A stretch of DNA of 64,000 nt from Pyronema omphalodes (Eukaryota > Ascomycota > Pezizomycetes > Pezizales > Pyronemataceae). The position numbers and the translations under genes are program-made. The stretch lies in the NCBI GenBank assembly GCA_024516155.1, contig JAJJXM010000063.1, forward strand, positions 248,001 to 312,000. The letters are read 5' to 3'. A model generated the notes under the pieces. That model was not told where the DNA came from and made no database searches. It worked only from the letters and a program-made list of their open reading frames with translations. Positions 33,195-44,900 of the stretch are shown here, piece by piece (position 1 is the stretch's first letter; every line of letters starts with the position of its first letter).

Positions 33195-36100
33195 TTAGGA
33201 TCGAGTTCCTACGAGAGGAGAAGGTTTGTCTGGGTATAACTGATGGAATTTCTCAGCGGCCTCAGTTTCGGATAGGTTTGTTTCCGTTTCCCAGGTTGGA
33301 GAGTCATGGTCGGTCCACTTGACGAGGTACTGCAGGTTTTCTCTTGACCAACGGCTATCCAGAATTTCATCCACGAACCATTCTTCCTCGCCGTCTACTA
33401 CTACCGGTAGGGGCGGTGGGATAATCTGGCCAGGGAGGGGGTCCGAACTGGGTTTAGTAGGGACACGGGGAAGGTCCTATGATGTTTCATGTTCTCCGGT
33501 ATATCCAATTCATAGGCGTGGGATCCAATGGGCCGTAACACGGTGAAGGGGCCTAGGTGTTTGTTTTCCAGTTTCTTTGAGGGGCGGCGGGTTCTGAGGT
33601 TGCGGGCGTCCAGCCATACTAGGTCTCCTGGTTTGAAGACCGGCGCGGGGAGTCGGGAATTGTCGGCGGCCTCTATGTGGCGGGCTTGGGCGTATTTCAT
33701 TTCAGAACGTAAGACGTCATGGATGTGTGACATCCTTTCCGCTACCTCGTTCGCTTTCACTTCTTCAGGATTATCTGTCCTGATTTCCAATTCGAAGGAG
33801 CATTTGGGGTGTCGGCCGTATATAGCGTAGAACGGAGACAGCGACGTTGTATCCGATACTTGGTTATTTGCAGCAAATTCTGCCAGTGGTAAAAATTTCT
33901 TCCAGTCATCTTGTAAATAACAGACGTACGCGCGGAGATATTGCTCTGTAACCGCGTTGATTCTTTCTGTTTGGCCATCGGTCTGGGGGTGGAAGGCCGT
34001 GCTCGTGGCAATCTCGATACCCATGCAATTTGCCAGGTGTTTCCAGAAGTGGGCCACAAATTGCGGGCCGCGGTCGGACACTACTGTGTCTGGCAGGCCG
34101 TGTAGTTTGAATACGTTTTCCAGGAAGAGTTGCGCGAAGCCTTCTGCGTCTATCGTGGAGTGACAGGGCACCAAATGCCGCTGTTTCGTGAGTCGGCAAA
34201 CGATCGCACATATTGCGTCGAAGCCTTCTGATGTCGGTAGTCCAGTAACAAAGTCCACAGATATATTCTGCCACGGGTGGTGCGGGACCGGTAGGGGTTT
34301 CAAGGTTCCATAGGGTGCGTGGCGGGTAGCTTTTGTTCTTTTACAAGTGTGGCAATTTCGGACGAATTGGTCCACATCTTTTCTCATCGACGGCCAGTAA
34401 TAATTCCTGGCGAGGAGTTCGAAAGTCTTTGCACGGCCCGGGTGTCCCATGGTGGGGGGGTCGTGGTGATCTTGTAGTAGTTTCAATCGTAGTTTGTCCA
34501 GCGCGGGGACATAGAGGCAGTCTCGGTAGTGCAATCTGTTTTCCAACACGGAGCAATCGGCGAGTGATATGTCCTTACAGATTTGTGTACCGTCTTCCAG
34601 CATTCCCAACACTCGGTTGGGGAATGAATCTGTCTTGTAGCCTTCTTTAAACAGGAGGTCCACTTCGGAGGGTGCAAGTTTCATGGGCGGGGTCATGCAC
34701 AACTGGAAGTTTTGTGGCTTTAGAACAGCTTGCTGATTCGCTAGTATGCGTTCGTCTCCCTCTCCCGGGAGGTCGGCGGCTCGTCTTGTCAGGGCGTCCG
34801 GTTTTCCTCCCAACGTTCCCGGTCGATAGGTGATCACAAAGTTGAACCGAGACAGGAATTCGGACCAGCGTGCTTGTCGTCTGTTTAGTAGCTTTGTCGT
34901 CATAAAGTATTCGAGATTCTTGTGGTCTGTCAATACTTTTATAGGGAAGGCGGAGCCCTCCAAGTGGGGACGCCATTCCTCGAAACAACGAACTATTGCC
35001 AGTAGTTCTTTGTCATAGATCTCATAGTTGCATTCTGCCGGGGAATGCTTTTTGGAATAAAACGCGACGGGGTGTAATACGTTATCGTCGTCGTATTGTG
35101 ATAAAACTCCAGCAGACACATAGTCAGATGCGTCTGTTTCTACTACAATCGGTTTCTCGTAGTCGAAGTGCTTGAGAATCGGTGCTGATGTAAATGCGTC
35201 CTTCAGTCGGTCGAAGGCGCTTTGCTGATCTTCACCCCAGGTAAAGGGGATTGCTTTACCATCTTTCTTTTTGGTCAGAGCCGTCAGAGGGGAGACCACT
35301 TTTGAGTAGTCTTTGATAAATCTTCGGTAGAAATTCGCGAAACCCAGGAACTCTTGGACCTGTTTCAAATTGGTTGGTTCCTTCCAATCTCTGACTGTGG
35401 CTACTTTGGAATCCATGATGCGCGCGCCGTCGCGGCCGATGTTGTAGCCCAGGTACTGTACTTCTGCCTTAGCAAACTTACACTTTTCTGGCTTCAAGTG
35501 CAGTTTTTCTTGTTTGAGTCGTTCCAAGATCTTTCGGACGTGTGCGGTGTGATCGGGCTTTGTTTCAGAGAATACGAGAATATCGTCCAAGTATGCCGTA
35601 CAAAACTGGTCCAGGTATGGTCTCAGGACATCATTTATAAATGCCTGGAAATCGGCAGGCGCGTTGGTGAGCCCAAAGGGCATCACTTTCGACTCGAATA
35701 GGCCGTACCTTGTGCGGAAGGCCGTCTTCCATTCTTCGCCCTCTGCCATTCTGATAAGGTTATAAGCGCTGCGGACATCTAGGGTCGTGAAGTATTGAGC
35801 TTTGGAAAGATTCATCATCGTTTCCTGTATCAATGGCAGCGGGTACCGGTTCTTCTCGGTACCTTCATTCAGTCTTCGGTAATCGACGCATAGGCGTAGG
35901 GATCCGTCTGATTTTTTCACGAATAATATCGGCGAGGCGGCTGATGATTGGGAGCGTTGTATAAATCCTTTCTCCAAATTCTCATCGAGCCACGCTTTCA
36001 GCGTCTGCAACTCGTTGCGTGACAGCGAGTATAGCGGACCAAAGGGGGGGACGAATCCCTCTTTCAGTGGGATCTTGTGGTCGTAGGGTCGGTGTGGGGG

Positions 36101-36925
36101 GAGTTCCTTCGCGTTGACCTCCTTGAATAAATCGAGGTAGTCATGGTACTCTTCGGGGATCATGTCTTTCAGTTCCTCATCCGTGAGGGGGGGCTTGTCT
36201 TGTAGGGCGACGGTGATCTCGTCCAACGATAGCGAGAACACTGTCAGGCTTTCGTCTTCTACCATTTCTTTGAAGTCGGAGATGGTTAGACTTGAGATCG
36301 CTATTGGGGGTTCGTCCGGGGGGTCGGGGACCAAGTCTTCTAACTCCGGCATGGGTGTTGTGTCGGGCTCGTGGACAGCGGGAGGGGGCCTCGAGTCCAG
36401 GACCTCGACACCGGTTGTGCTTACAGGCAACGGGGTGCAGTTCCTTAGGCAGTATTGGGAGTCGAAGCTTACAGTGTTGGAACTGAAGCTTATTGTTACG
36501 TCGTGTTTCTTCAACCAGGGGATGCCCAACACCACCGGGTAGTGACCCAACTTGGTGACGAACATGGGAAGGGTTTCCGAGTGACCATTGATGGTACACT
36601 CTACTTGGGCGAGGTGTGTGATTTTTCCTGAGGATATGGGGCGGCCGTCGATAACTTCGACCGTTCGGGCGGTGGGTAGGGGGGTTAGAGGGAGTTTGTG
36701 ATGGCGGGCGAAATTGCGGTCAACAAAGGCGATACCAGTGGCGCCGCAGTCAACGAGCGCTACTGTTTTCACGGAGCGGTTATTGGAAAACAAGGAGCAA
36801 GAGAGAACAAGGTGTTTGCATTCTAACTTTCCAGTAAAACTTGCGCCCGATAATAGCAATGTATCAGCAATAATTTTCCCACCAGCGGCAGAGCCATCTT
36901 CTTGCAGCTGGTTTATTCTTTTCCC
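33195..36925 (-). CDS. Gypsy-1 Pol polyprotein (protease-RT-RNase H-integrase-chromodomain)
   Basis: The frame is open without stops from the slippery site at 36925 to about 33401. In order: aspartic protease DCGATG; RT with LRLCVDYRRLN, FTTLDVRSAYN, MPFGLTNAPADFQ and catalytic YLDDILVF; RNase H with VETDASDYVSAGVLSQ and LTDHKNLEYF; integrase HHCC region (H...H, CHTC) and the DDE core (SVDFVTGLP, VSDRGPQF, E in QTDGQTERIN). A chromodomain (EEEWFVDEILDSRW to LVKWTDHDSPTWE) ends at TAA 33195-33197, but in another frame. A frameshift near 33440-33460 therefore separates it from integrase. Chromodomains steer chromovirus integration to heterochromatin. No ATG start is needed if Pol is made by -1 frameshifting from gag. 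Confidence 0.93.
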
Positions 36926-38491
36926 GACACCTCTTCTTCATTATCCAATAATTCCACGCTCGCCACTTTAACATTCGTCTTGGCGGGGCACGACGCAGCC
37001 ATGTGGCCGAGGCCACCGCAGTAGAGGCAACGTCCTTCTGACAGGCGGGTCGCGCGTTCCTGTGCCGACAGTTTCTGACGGGGTCCCTAGGCAGGGGTTT
37101 GCTTGCTGGAGGAGGCGGTGGTGGCTTGGGTAGCGGGGGTGGGGCGACTGGTGGCGGGGGTGGCGGCGGTAGTGGGTTTAACTTGGCCGCGGTTGGTACG
37201 CAGCTTGCGGAGGTTCTCAAGTGCTCTCAATTGGGAGTCCAATTTTTGGCACTGGTCAACAGATTCGTGCATCGTAGCGGTGGGAGGGGCGCCAACCAAC
37301 TTTTCGTGCAACTCGAGGGACAGGCCGTTACGCAGAGCATCCATGGTGGCGGCTTCATCCCAGCCTAATTCTGCGACCAGGTGGGAGAACTCTGCATAAT
37401 AGTCTGAAAATTCGCGGTTGTTTTGTCGGAGATTTTGTAGTTTGAAACGAGCCGTTGCGCGCTCGTCCGGGTCTCCAAAGGTACGCTGTAAGATTTTAAT
37501 GACGTCCTCGACGTCGTTGAGGGCCCAGCGGTTGCCATGTTCCTTGATATAAGGAAGAATCTGATCCAAGGCGCGTCCGCGGAGGCGGCCCATGGCATAA
37601 GAAATCCGCTTGTGAGGGGTTGGGAAGCGTAGTTCGTCGCTCACCAACTTGATGCGAAGCAAGGAGACAAAGCGGCGAAGGTCCTCCCTGTTGGACCCAT
37701 CGAAGGTTGGCGGATCCGAAATTTTGCCTCCGGTAACGCGGATGCCAGGGGAGGCGAGTAGCGCGTTGATGATTTCACGCTGGCGGGTGAGCTCCTTCTC
37801 GTAGTAGTGAATTTCATTCGTATCTGCTTGTTCCTCCAGGGTTAGGAGGATTTCGGGGTCTCGGGGGGGAAGTCTTGGAACTGGTGCGATTATAGCGGGG
37901 GCGGGGGCTGCGGCTGCGGCTGTGGTAGGGGGTGCGGCGGTTCACGGCACTGTTTCTGGGCCATTTGGATAAACCTGGACGGAGCCAGTCTGGATAACGA
38001 CAGGGGGAATGGGGGCAGGGGTGGGAGCTTCCGGAGCGCGGGAGGCGACAGGGCTGGAGACCCGAGTGCTGTTACGGGAGCCGGGGGTTTCCGCGAGGTC
38101 GTTTAAGAGGTAGCCCGTGGGATGGTCTTGGGCGTCTAGGATGGATTGCGCGAGTTGTTTGGTGAAAGTAAGCGGTTCATGGCCGTCAGGGAACTGGGTC
38201 ATGGAGGCAGCGTTCACGATTTGCTGCCAGTGTTCTTCGTCGATAAGTTTAACGTGCATTCTGGCGGGCTCGGAGGATTGGCTTGAGTCTAATGGTGTGG
38301 CGGACGTGCTCCTGGTAAGTGTAGTCCTGGAGTTCCCAGCGGACCACAAGGTAGCAGTGATTTTCTGCTCTTCGGATGGTTCTCCGCACTGCGCCAGCGG
38401 ATCGGGCGGAAATCCCGAAGGTCTCGTTTACGGTGTGAGTTTCCATGGCTTGTTTTAGGGCGTGTGTCCAAGCAGAACCGGTGGGGTTCAT
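36913..38491 (-). pseudogene. Gypsy-1 gag with two in-frame stops and a frameshift
   Basis: It starts at ATG 38491, 36 bp inside the 5' LTR (MNPTGSAWTHALKQAMETH). A frameshift near 38250-38290 leads into a frame containing KLIDEEHWQQIVNAASM. That same frame then runs through TGA (37942-37944) and TAG (37087-37089) to TAA 36913-36915. It contains the capsid-like core (PPTFDGSNREDLRRFVSLLR, YAMGRLRGRALDQI) and the zinc knuckle CLYCGGLGHMAASC. The amber codon falls between capsid and knuckle. The stops could be inactivating mutations or, less likely, readthrough sites. Pro/Gly-rich open frames on both strands here are shadows. Confidence 0.85.
36919..36925 (-). promoter_or_regulatory. Putative -1 ribosomal frameshift site GGGAAAA (gag-pol)
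   Basis: In the gag frame the last codons read TCG GGA AAA GAA TAA, giving the canonical X-XXY-YYZ heptamer G GGA AAA. Pol continues, open, in exactly the -1 frame from this point. A downstream stimulatory structure was not checked. This is how Gag-Pol would be made at a reduced ratio. Confidence 0.65.
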
Positions 38492-38526
38492 GCGTGTTGG
38501 TTGAATAATTATTCGATCGAACGTAG

Positions 38527-39056
38527 TGTCAGGGAACTAGGAACGGACGTTCAAAGAACACACTGAACACTACCGGCAAGGGGGACTAGGCGGGTTCCAG
38601 GACGGGGAATCGGAAAGACAAGGACCGAAGTGCACGGCAGACGGACGGCACACGAAACAGGGACAGGGACAAGGACAAGAATGACGTGGGACTGGAAGGA
38701 GTAGTCTCCATTAAGGACAAGGGAAAGACACAAGACATTCGATGGAGAACTCGACAACGGGGAGGCAAGCCTCCTTATGTACAAAGCGGCGGCCAGCACT
38801 CTTGCTGGGCCGTCATCCAACATCGCTACATGAAAGCTTCCGTTCTCCATCAATTCACCTGCGACGCCACAGCTCTCCAGCTCATGGTACGTCATCCATC
38901 ATCAATCAGTCTATCAACCACAACGGCACGGCACACACAACAACACAACGACAACACAACACAACACGGCAAGACAACTGCACGATGTCGACAACAACAA
39001 CGACAACATAATGATGACGCAACAACACAACGGCTCGTCAGCCGTGTGCCGTGACA
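38527..39056 (-). repeat. Gypsy-1 5' LTR
   Basis: A 530-bp LTR, the partner of 32654-33183, ending next to the right copy of CAACC. Open frames running from it into the LINE (from 39011) are artefacts of the junction. Confidence 0.95.
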
Positions 39057-40176
39057 CAACCTCCCCGAGCTCCGCCCCCCGCCCCCCCCCTCCGGCGTGG
39101 CAGCTTGTGCCCTCACGTAGACAGCAGAAGGCCCCCCAACGCCCCCCTAACTTCTCCGCCCCCGAGAAAAACCTTGCCGCTGAAGATCGCCGCATGATCT
39201 TCATCCGCCAGGAAGGCGCCCGATCCCCCTTAAAACCAGACCAGGATTTCACGGCCGCCATTAACGTCTGCTTGCACCTCCGCGGTGCACCCCACTTCCA
39301 CCGCTTGGCCCGGGTCTCCAGGAACTCGAGGGGAACGATCACGGCCACCACCAACCCGGGTGTGAGAGCGGACACACTGATCTGGTGTTACCGCAACGAG
39401 ATCCTAAATGCTATCCGCGAGGTTGATCGCTTTGTGGTGGACGTCAAACCCATGGACAAGTGGGTCAAGCTGAAAGTCCATGCCGTCCCCCTCAATCGTT
39501 TTCTGGGTAGAGGTAGGAATGGTCTGCAAAAGCTCGAGCTTGAGTTACAAGCCAACGACGACCAGCTCGAGGTCATCCCGGGTGCTCGTTGGTTGGGCAG
39601 CAGACGGCGCATTCGTGAGCGCTTCGAACAGGGCGAAATTCAGTCGTCCTCGGCGGTCTTTTCAGTGAAGGGAACCCCCGCTGCAGGGATGCTTATCGCT
39701 CGGGGAGCTCTCCTAGGATCCTCCCGCTACCGAGTCGAGCTCTTCAACCACGATGGCCCCGACAGTCAGTGCTGGGGCTGCCCAAAGTGGGGACACATTC
39801 GGGAAAAATGTCAAACCCCTAAGCTCCTCCGATGCCGTTTTTGTGGTCAGCACCACGCTTCGGAACAACACCAGTGCGGCATGATAGCATGCTCCACCTC
39901 CATGGGACTCCTGTGTCAGCACTCGAAAGGGTCTGCTCGTTGTGTTAACTGCAAAGGCGATCACTACGCAAATGCACGCCACTGCCCCTCCCGCCTCGAA
40001 GCCTTCGCCCTGGCCCGCCAGCGTCGTCAGATGTCCTCCTCCTCGGATCAAGCTCCCCCTGCAGCGCAGAACTCACAACCCCAGGCAGACCCCTCCTCTA
40101 CTGCCTCCAGCGACCCAGTTGAACCCTCAACCACGGAGAACACATCGGCCCATTCCACCCCACGTCCTGCAACCAC
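39057..40176 (+). pseudogene. LINE ORF1, C-terminal part with zinc knuckles
   Basis: The frame continues ORF1 after the Gypsy-1 insertion. A basic Pro-rich start is followed by an RNA-binding-like fold (EILNAIREVDRF, KLKVHAVPLNRF) and clustered cysteines and histidines: CWGCPKWGHIREKC, CRFCGQHHASEQHQC and CVNCKGDHYANARHC. This resembles the gag-like ORF1 of I/Tad-group LINEs, which packages the element RNA. The coding sequence is cut by Gypsy-2 at 40177. The apparent end (IRIRSHGY then stop) is LTR-derived; the true end resumes at 48334. Confidence 0.85.
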
Positions 40177-40973
40177 TATCAGAATCCGTAGCCACGGTTA
40201 CTGAGGACAGGCAGCGCGGGTGTTTCGGCGGCGAGGAGGGCGGCGGCGGTTTAGGTAAGGCTGGTAGGTTGGGAATGGGCAAGGGTTTGGCTGGGAAATC
40301 ACAGGTGAGGTTCGGAGAGATGGGGATATCACAAGGGAACTTTTGTAGATAGGATTATAGTAAATAGAAACTTGATTGCGTGAAGAAATAAACTACATAC
40401 AAATTTCCTCCTCTTATACTTGCTCTTTCATGACTCGTGACTCAGCATTCTCCGCCAGCGGAGAATGCTCTCAATGCTAACCGCCGTGATAACTACATAC
40501 ATGACCAACATTCCCCACCATTGCCAACCGCCGTAATTCCAAATAAGAAAACAAGGGAACAATACATACCAAAAGATAACTACCTTGCTAACCGCCGTAA
40601 TTCCAAATAATAATAAAGAAAGAGTACATACCAAAAGAGATAACTACCTGGCTAACCGCCGTGATTCCAAATAATAAAGAAAGAGTACATACCAAAAGAG
40701 ATAACTACCTGGCTCACCGCCGTAACTCCAACTACATGAGAGATAAGTAGAAGATTCCAACATTTTCCTAGCCGCTGTGATACCTAAAATAAATTCAAAC
40801 AATAAATAACTCCTAACATATGAAAATCCCCGGCAAGGGGCCCAGCCCCTTGCCCTAACCCTATCCCTATCACTTCATGATGGGGTAGCAGGTTGCTAGG
40901 GTGATGGCAACCACCCATAGCCCTGCGGTGGTGACGGCGGAGGCCAGGAGCATGTCACGGGAGCGTTGTGACA
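40177..40973 (-). repeat. Gypsy-2 3' LTR (797 bp)
   Basis: On the element strand it begins TGTCACAACGCTCC and ends GATTCTGATA. It contains a roughly 61-bp unit (GCTAACCGCCGTAATTCCAA and following) in about four to five tandem copies, and a perfect GCATTCTCCGC/GCGGAGAATGC hairpin near 40445-40470. It also has a GGCAAGGGGC/GCCCCTTGCC hairpin near 40830, a candidate polyadenylation or termination structure. Confidence 0.93.
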
Positions 40974-41676
40974 TAAGCCCCCCCCTCCAGGCCGAGACTC
41001 TGGCGAGGCCGTAGGCAGTCCCCAACGCGGGCCTCCGGATGGGGGACCGTCCCCGATACCGCCTTCCCCGACGTCGGCGACGTACGTCATCCTGGGTGAT
41101 GTCCTCGAGGACATAAGGCGGTATTTGCTCTTGTTGGTGTCCTAAGGGGGGCGCCGTTATTTGTTCTTGTTGGTGCCCTAAGGAGAACGGGGGTATTTGA
41201 TCTTGTTGGTGCCCGGAGGCGGGGGGCTCCGGGGGATCCGAACAAGGGGCGAATGTCAGGTCGTTGGTTGGTCGGCAGTCGACGGTGGGGAGATGCTGTT
41301 CCGGCTCCGCTGTCTGATAGAAAGACAGGTTGATCGCCACCTTCTGGTGGTCCGAGGGTCCGGTCATCATAATCACTGGGAGTTGGTGTCGGATCGTATG
41401 GATGGTGGGGTCCTCTGATTCCAGTTCGCAGGGACGGGTGGTTCGTTTTCCTGATTTTCCGTAGGGACGGGAGGTTCCTTTCCTGTCTGGGGCTCGTCCT
41501 TGCAGGGTGGGATCGTTGCCTGGGTCTCCGTCGGGGCTTTCCATCCCCTGATGCCGCATCTCTGGTCGTGTCCGTCTTTGTTGACCAAGAATTTGCACAG
41601 GTTGCAGAGTCTCTTTCCTTTTTGCCATGCCTTGCAGGCTTTTTGCGGTGCCATCCTTCAGTGTCGGATCACCCAT
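40870..41676 (-). CDS. ORF overlapping third ORF and running into 3' LTR, hydrophobic C-terminus
   Basis: A 268-codon open frame in a different frame from the third ORF. It is Gln/Pro/Arg-rich with repeats of GHQQEQI, and the last 30 residues, encoded by the LTR, are hydrophobic (LLASAVTTAGLWVVAITLA) before TGA in the LTR. The LTR-encoded tail stays open in the other two Gypsy-2-family LTRs (48333 and 58837) with conservative changes. It could be an env-like or overlapping accessory product, or a chance frame antisense to LTR constraints. The middle part overlaps the better supported third ORF. Confidence 0.3.
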   Translation of the reverse strand: MGDPTLKDGTAKSLQGMAKRKETLQPVQILGQQRRTRPEMRHQGMESPDGDPGNDPTLQGRAPDRKGTSRPYGKSGKRTTRPCELESEDPTIHTIRHQLPVIMMTGPSDHQKVAINLSFYQTAEPEQHLPTVDCRPTNDLTFAPCSDPPEPPASGHQQDQIPPFSLGHQQEQITAPPLGHQQEQIPPYVLEDITQDDVRRRRRGRRYRGRSPIRRPALGTAYGLARVSAWRGGLMSQRSRDMLLASAVTTAGLWVVAITLATCYPIMK

Positions 41677-41936
41677 TCTAACTCGGGGTCATGTAACTGC
41701 CCGCAGCCACATGATGTTTTTATGCGTGCTGCAACTGCTTGCGCCACCGCTGGGAAATGATAGTTGTTTAGTTTGGATTGGAGGTGAATGGAGCAGGAGT
41801 CGTTGTTGCAGAACGACCAGTGTAGTTCTGCGTGCGGGATCGTGGGGTGGGGGGATTTCTTTTCTGCCGGAGGAGTAGGGGTTCGGTACCAGCCCACAGA
41901 GGACGGGGGGTCCTCAGAATTCGTTCTATCATCCAT
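41373..41936 (-). pseudogene. Gypsy-2 third ORF, Cys/His-rich, one in-frame stop
   Basis: It starts at ATG 41936, whose A is also the last base of the pol stop (TAATG). The frame runs to 41373, about 187 codons, with one TGA after EWVIRH (41658). Motifs: LHWSFCNNDSCSIHL, SCGCGQLHDPELEW, then RLCNLCKF and DGHDQRCG, a spaced Cys/His pattern suggesting zinc binding. The Ser/Thr/Pro-rich tail is low-complexity. I do not recognise a named family; similar HW-x-C-x-D-x-C-x-H patterns occur in fungal retroelement proteins as far as I recall. The TGA probably derives from CGA. Confidence 0.6.
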
Positions 41937-44900
41937 TACAGCTGTGGGGCAGGTTTATTAGGGTACCTGCGGTGGAATTGGGTGATGGCGTCTGGGGAGT
42001 TTTGGAAATTGTCGGCGGGGTACCAGGTCGTATCGGGGTTGTGGAAACCAGTCCTCTTGACTCGATATTGGATCTGTCCCCGATGGCGTCGAGGATCCAC
42101 TATCTCTTCAACTTCCCACTCTTCCTCGTCGTCGAGGATAATCGGTAGCGGAGGGGTCTGAATATGGCCTGGGATGGTGGTCGAAGTAGGTTGAGACTGT
42201 TCTAGCAGGGAGATGTGAAATACTGGATGGATCTTTGCGTTTGGGGGGAGGTCCAGCTTATAAGCTCGCGACCCTACCTTAGACAAGATGGTGTAGGGGC
42301 CCAATAGCTTGTAATCGAGCTTGTTGGAGGGTCGGGTGGTTTTCAAATTCTTCCTCTTCCGCCAGACCCGATCTCCCACTCGAAGGAACGGATCCGGATG
42401 TCGATGCCGGTTCGCCTGTTTTGCATGAGCAGTCTGGGCATAGTGGACCTCTGCCCTCAGATCCTCGTGAAGTCGGTTGAGGGCGCCAACATATTTGGAG
42501 ACCTCGGGGTTTCCTTCCGCGACTTCACCCAGCGGTTGGGTAAAACAGGGATGATATCCGTAATTCGCGAAGAAGGGGGACACCTTGGTCGTTCCTGAGC
42601 GGGAGTTGTTGTAGCAGAACTCCGCAATAGGAAGGAGTTGGTTCCAATTGTTCTGTTGGTAGTTACAATACGCCCTGAGGTATTGCTCGAGGATCGCATT
42701 GACCCTCTCTGTCTGTCCGTCGGACTCTGGGTGAAACGCCGTACTCAGGTTCCTCGAGGTCCCCATTGCCTCCATAACCCTCTTCCAGAACTGAGAGGTA
42801 AATAAGGACCCCCGGTCCGAGATGCTGCTGCTGGGGAGTACGTGGGCCCGTACTTCATGTGTGAGAAACCCGTCCGCAAGTGCCCTGGGCCCCATAGTGT
42901 CCTTACATGCTACGAAGTGCGCCGTCTTCGTCAAGCGGTCCACAATCACCCATATCGTATTCATTCCCCCATCTTCCGGAAGACCTGTGATACAATCCAT
43001 GGAGATGGATTCCCATGGTCTTTCTGGAATCTGTAACGGTCGTAAGAGACCGAAAGGGGCGTGCTTAATGTGCTTGATACGTCTACAGGTATCACAGTAG
43101 TCGACATATCTAGTCACATACTGTCGTTGTTGTGGCCAATAAAAATTTCGGCTGACCAACTCCAAGGTCCTTGCCCTTCCCGGATGCCCCGCGGCTTGGG
43201 AGTCGTGATGTTGTCGTAGAATTTGTAACCTCAGGTTGTCGTCATCAGGGACCCATATCCATCCCTCGTATAGGAGTAACCCATCTTTTACCTCGCATAA
43301 CCCCAAGGAGACCCTATTGTCTCGGGTTATCCCTTCCCGAAGTTTGCGGATTACCTCCTGAAGTTCTGTATAGGTCTCTGTCTTCTTCCAAATTTTGGTG
43401 ATGAGGGGGGTGTCCGGGGTGAGTTCGTATCAATTGTGTCCCGTTCACATGAAAGACTTCCTGGGGGTGGAGGACTCGGCTCTGATTCTGCCGGTGCTTC
43501 ATCTCCCCTTCCCAGGGAGAGTCTCCTGACTCTCGGGACAATATGTCGGGTTTTCCTGCCAATCTCCCTGGTCGATACGTGATCGTGAAGTCATAGTTAG
43601 CCAGTTGTTCCGCCCATCGGGCCTGTCGGAGGTTGAGGTCCCTCTTCGTTTGCCAATACTCTAGGTTTTTATGGTCTGACAGTATCCGGATACTGTGTTT
43701 TGTCGATTTGCAGTATGTTGACCATTTGTCTAATGCTTCCACTATGGCCAGGACCTCCTTATCGTGGATGTCATAATTGAGCTCCGCTTCTTTTAATTTT
43801 CTTGAAAAATAGGCAAGGGGGTGCAGTACGTTGGAGTCGTCGGGTTGTGATCAGACTGCCCCGATGGCATAGTCTGAGGCGTCCGTTTCCAGGGTGAGTG
43901 GCCGATCCGGGTCGAAATGTTGCAGGATCGGTTGGGATATCATTGCCGTTTTGAGTTGTTCAAAGGCCCGTTGTGTCTCGTCCTTCCATTCCCAGGGTAC
44001 CTGTTTTTTCGTCAATCGTGTCAATGGCGTGGTGATGTTGCTGAAATCCCGGATGAATCGACGGTAGAAATTGGCGAACCCCAGGAAACTCTGGACTCCC
44101 CTCACATTTACCGGTTCCTTCCATTCCTTAACCGCTCTAATTTTCTCGGGGTCCATTTGCAAGCCTGTGGGGGAGATGATGTATCCCAGGTATTCCGTCT
44201 TTTTCGTGTGGAATTCACATTTCGAGGGTTTCAGGGTGAGTCCTACGTCCCTTAACCTCTCCAGGACCATGCGGACGTGTTTCCGATGCTCCTCCATATT
44301 ATCCGAGTAAATCAATATGTCGTCGAGATAGGCGATGCAAAAGATGTCGAGGTAATCACTTAAGACTTCATTCATCCACCGTTGAAACGAAGCTGGAGCA
44401 TTTGTTAAGCCAAACGGCATCACCAAATACTCGTATAGACCGTACTTGGTACGGAACGCAGTCTTCCATTCATCTCCTGTGGCTATTCGGAGGTTATGGT
44501 ATGCATCTCGCACATCCAACTGGGTACAGATCCTGGCGTTGGAAAGTCTATCCAACGCTTCCCTCATCAGCGGGAGTGGGGTGCGATCTTTGATTGTGAT
44601 TTCGTTGAGTCGTCGGTAGTTGACGCATAACCGTAAGGTACCATCCTTTTTCTTAACGAAATGGATTGGGACTCCCGCTGGAGACGTCGACCGTCGGACC
44701 CAACCCCTTCTTTCATTCTCTTCCAAGTAATCCCTCAATACTCGCAGGCGTTCCTCATCGAGGGCTCGCAGGGGTTCGAACGGCGGAATCTTTCCTTCCA
44801 TCAAGGGGATTTGGTGGTCATGATGTCGGTGCGGAGGCAACCCTACCGCCTCCTTTTCCCTGAATACGGAGAGGTAATCTCTATATTCTGCTGGATTATT

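Larger units (their letters stand above)
32654..39056 (-). mobile_element. Gypsy-1: chromoviral Ty3/Gypsy LTR retrotransposon
   Basis: A complete 6403-bp element, transcribed on the minus strand. Its 530-bp LTRs at 32654-33183 and 38527-39056 differ at about eight positions by eye (about 1.5%). It is flanked by the 5-bp duplication CAACC (32649-32653, 39057-39061). Gene order on the minus strand is gag, then pol with protease, RT, RNase H, integrase and chromodomain. A G-rich polypurine tract lies just inside the 3' LTR (33184-33195). It is the youngest full-length element here, yet gag carries two stops and a frameshift. Confidence 0.95.

Noticed and set aside
36864..37399. Pro-rich (minus) and Gly-rich (plus) ORFs
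   Set aside because: Shadows of the Gypsy-1 gag C-terminal region, whose capsid core and zinc knuckle lie in a different frame.
39011..39056. LINE ORF1 start at 39011 inside the LTR
   Set aside because: The first 15 codons come from the Gypsy-1 LTR; the LINE sequence begins only at the CAACC duplication.
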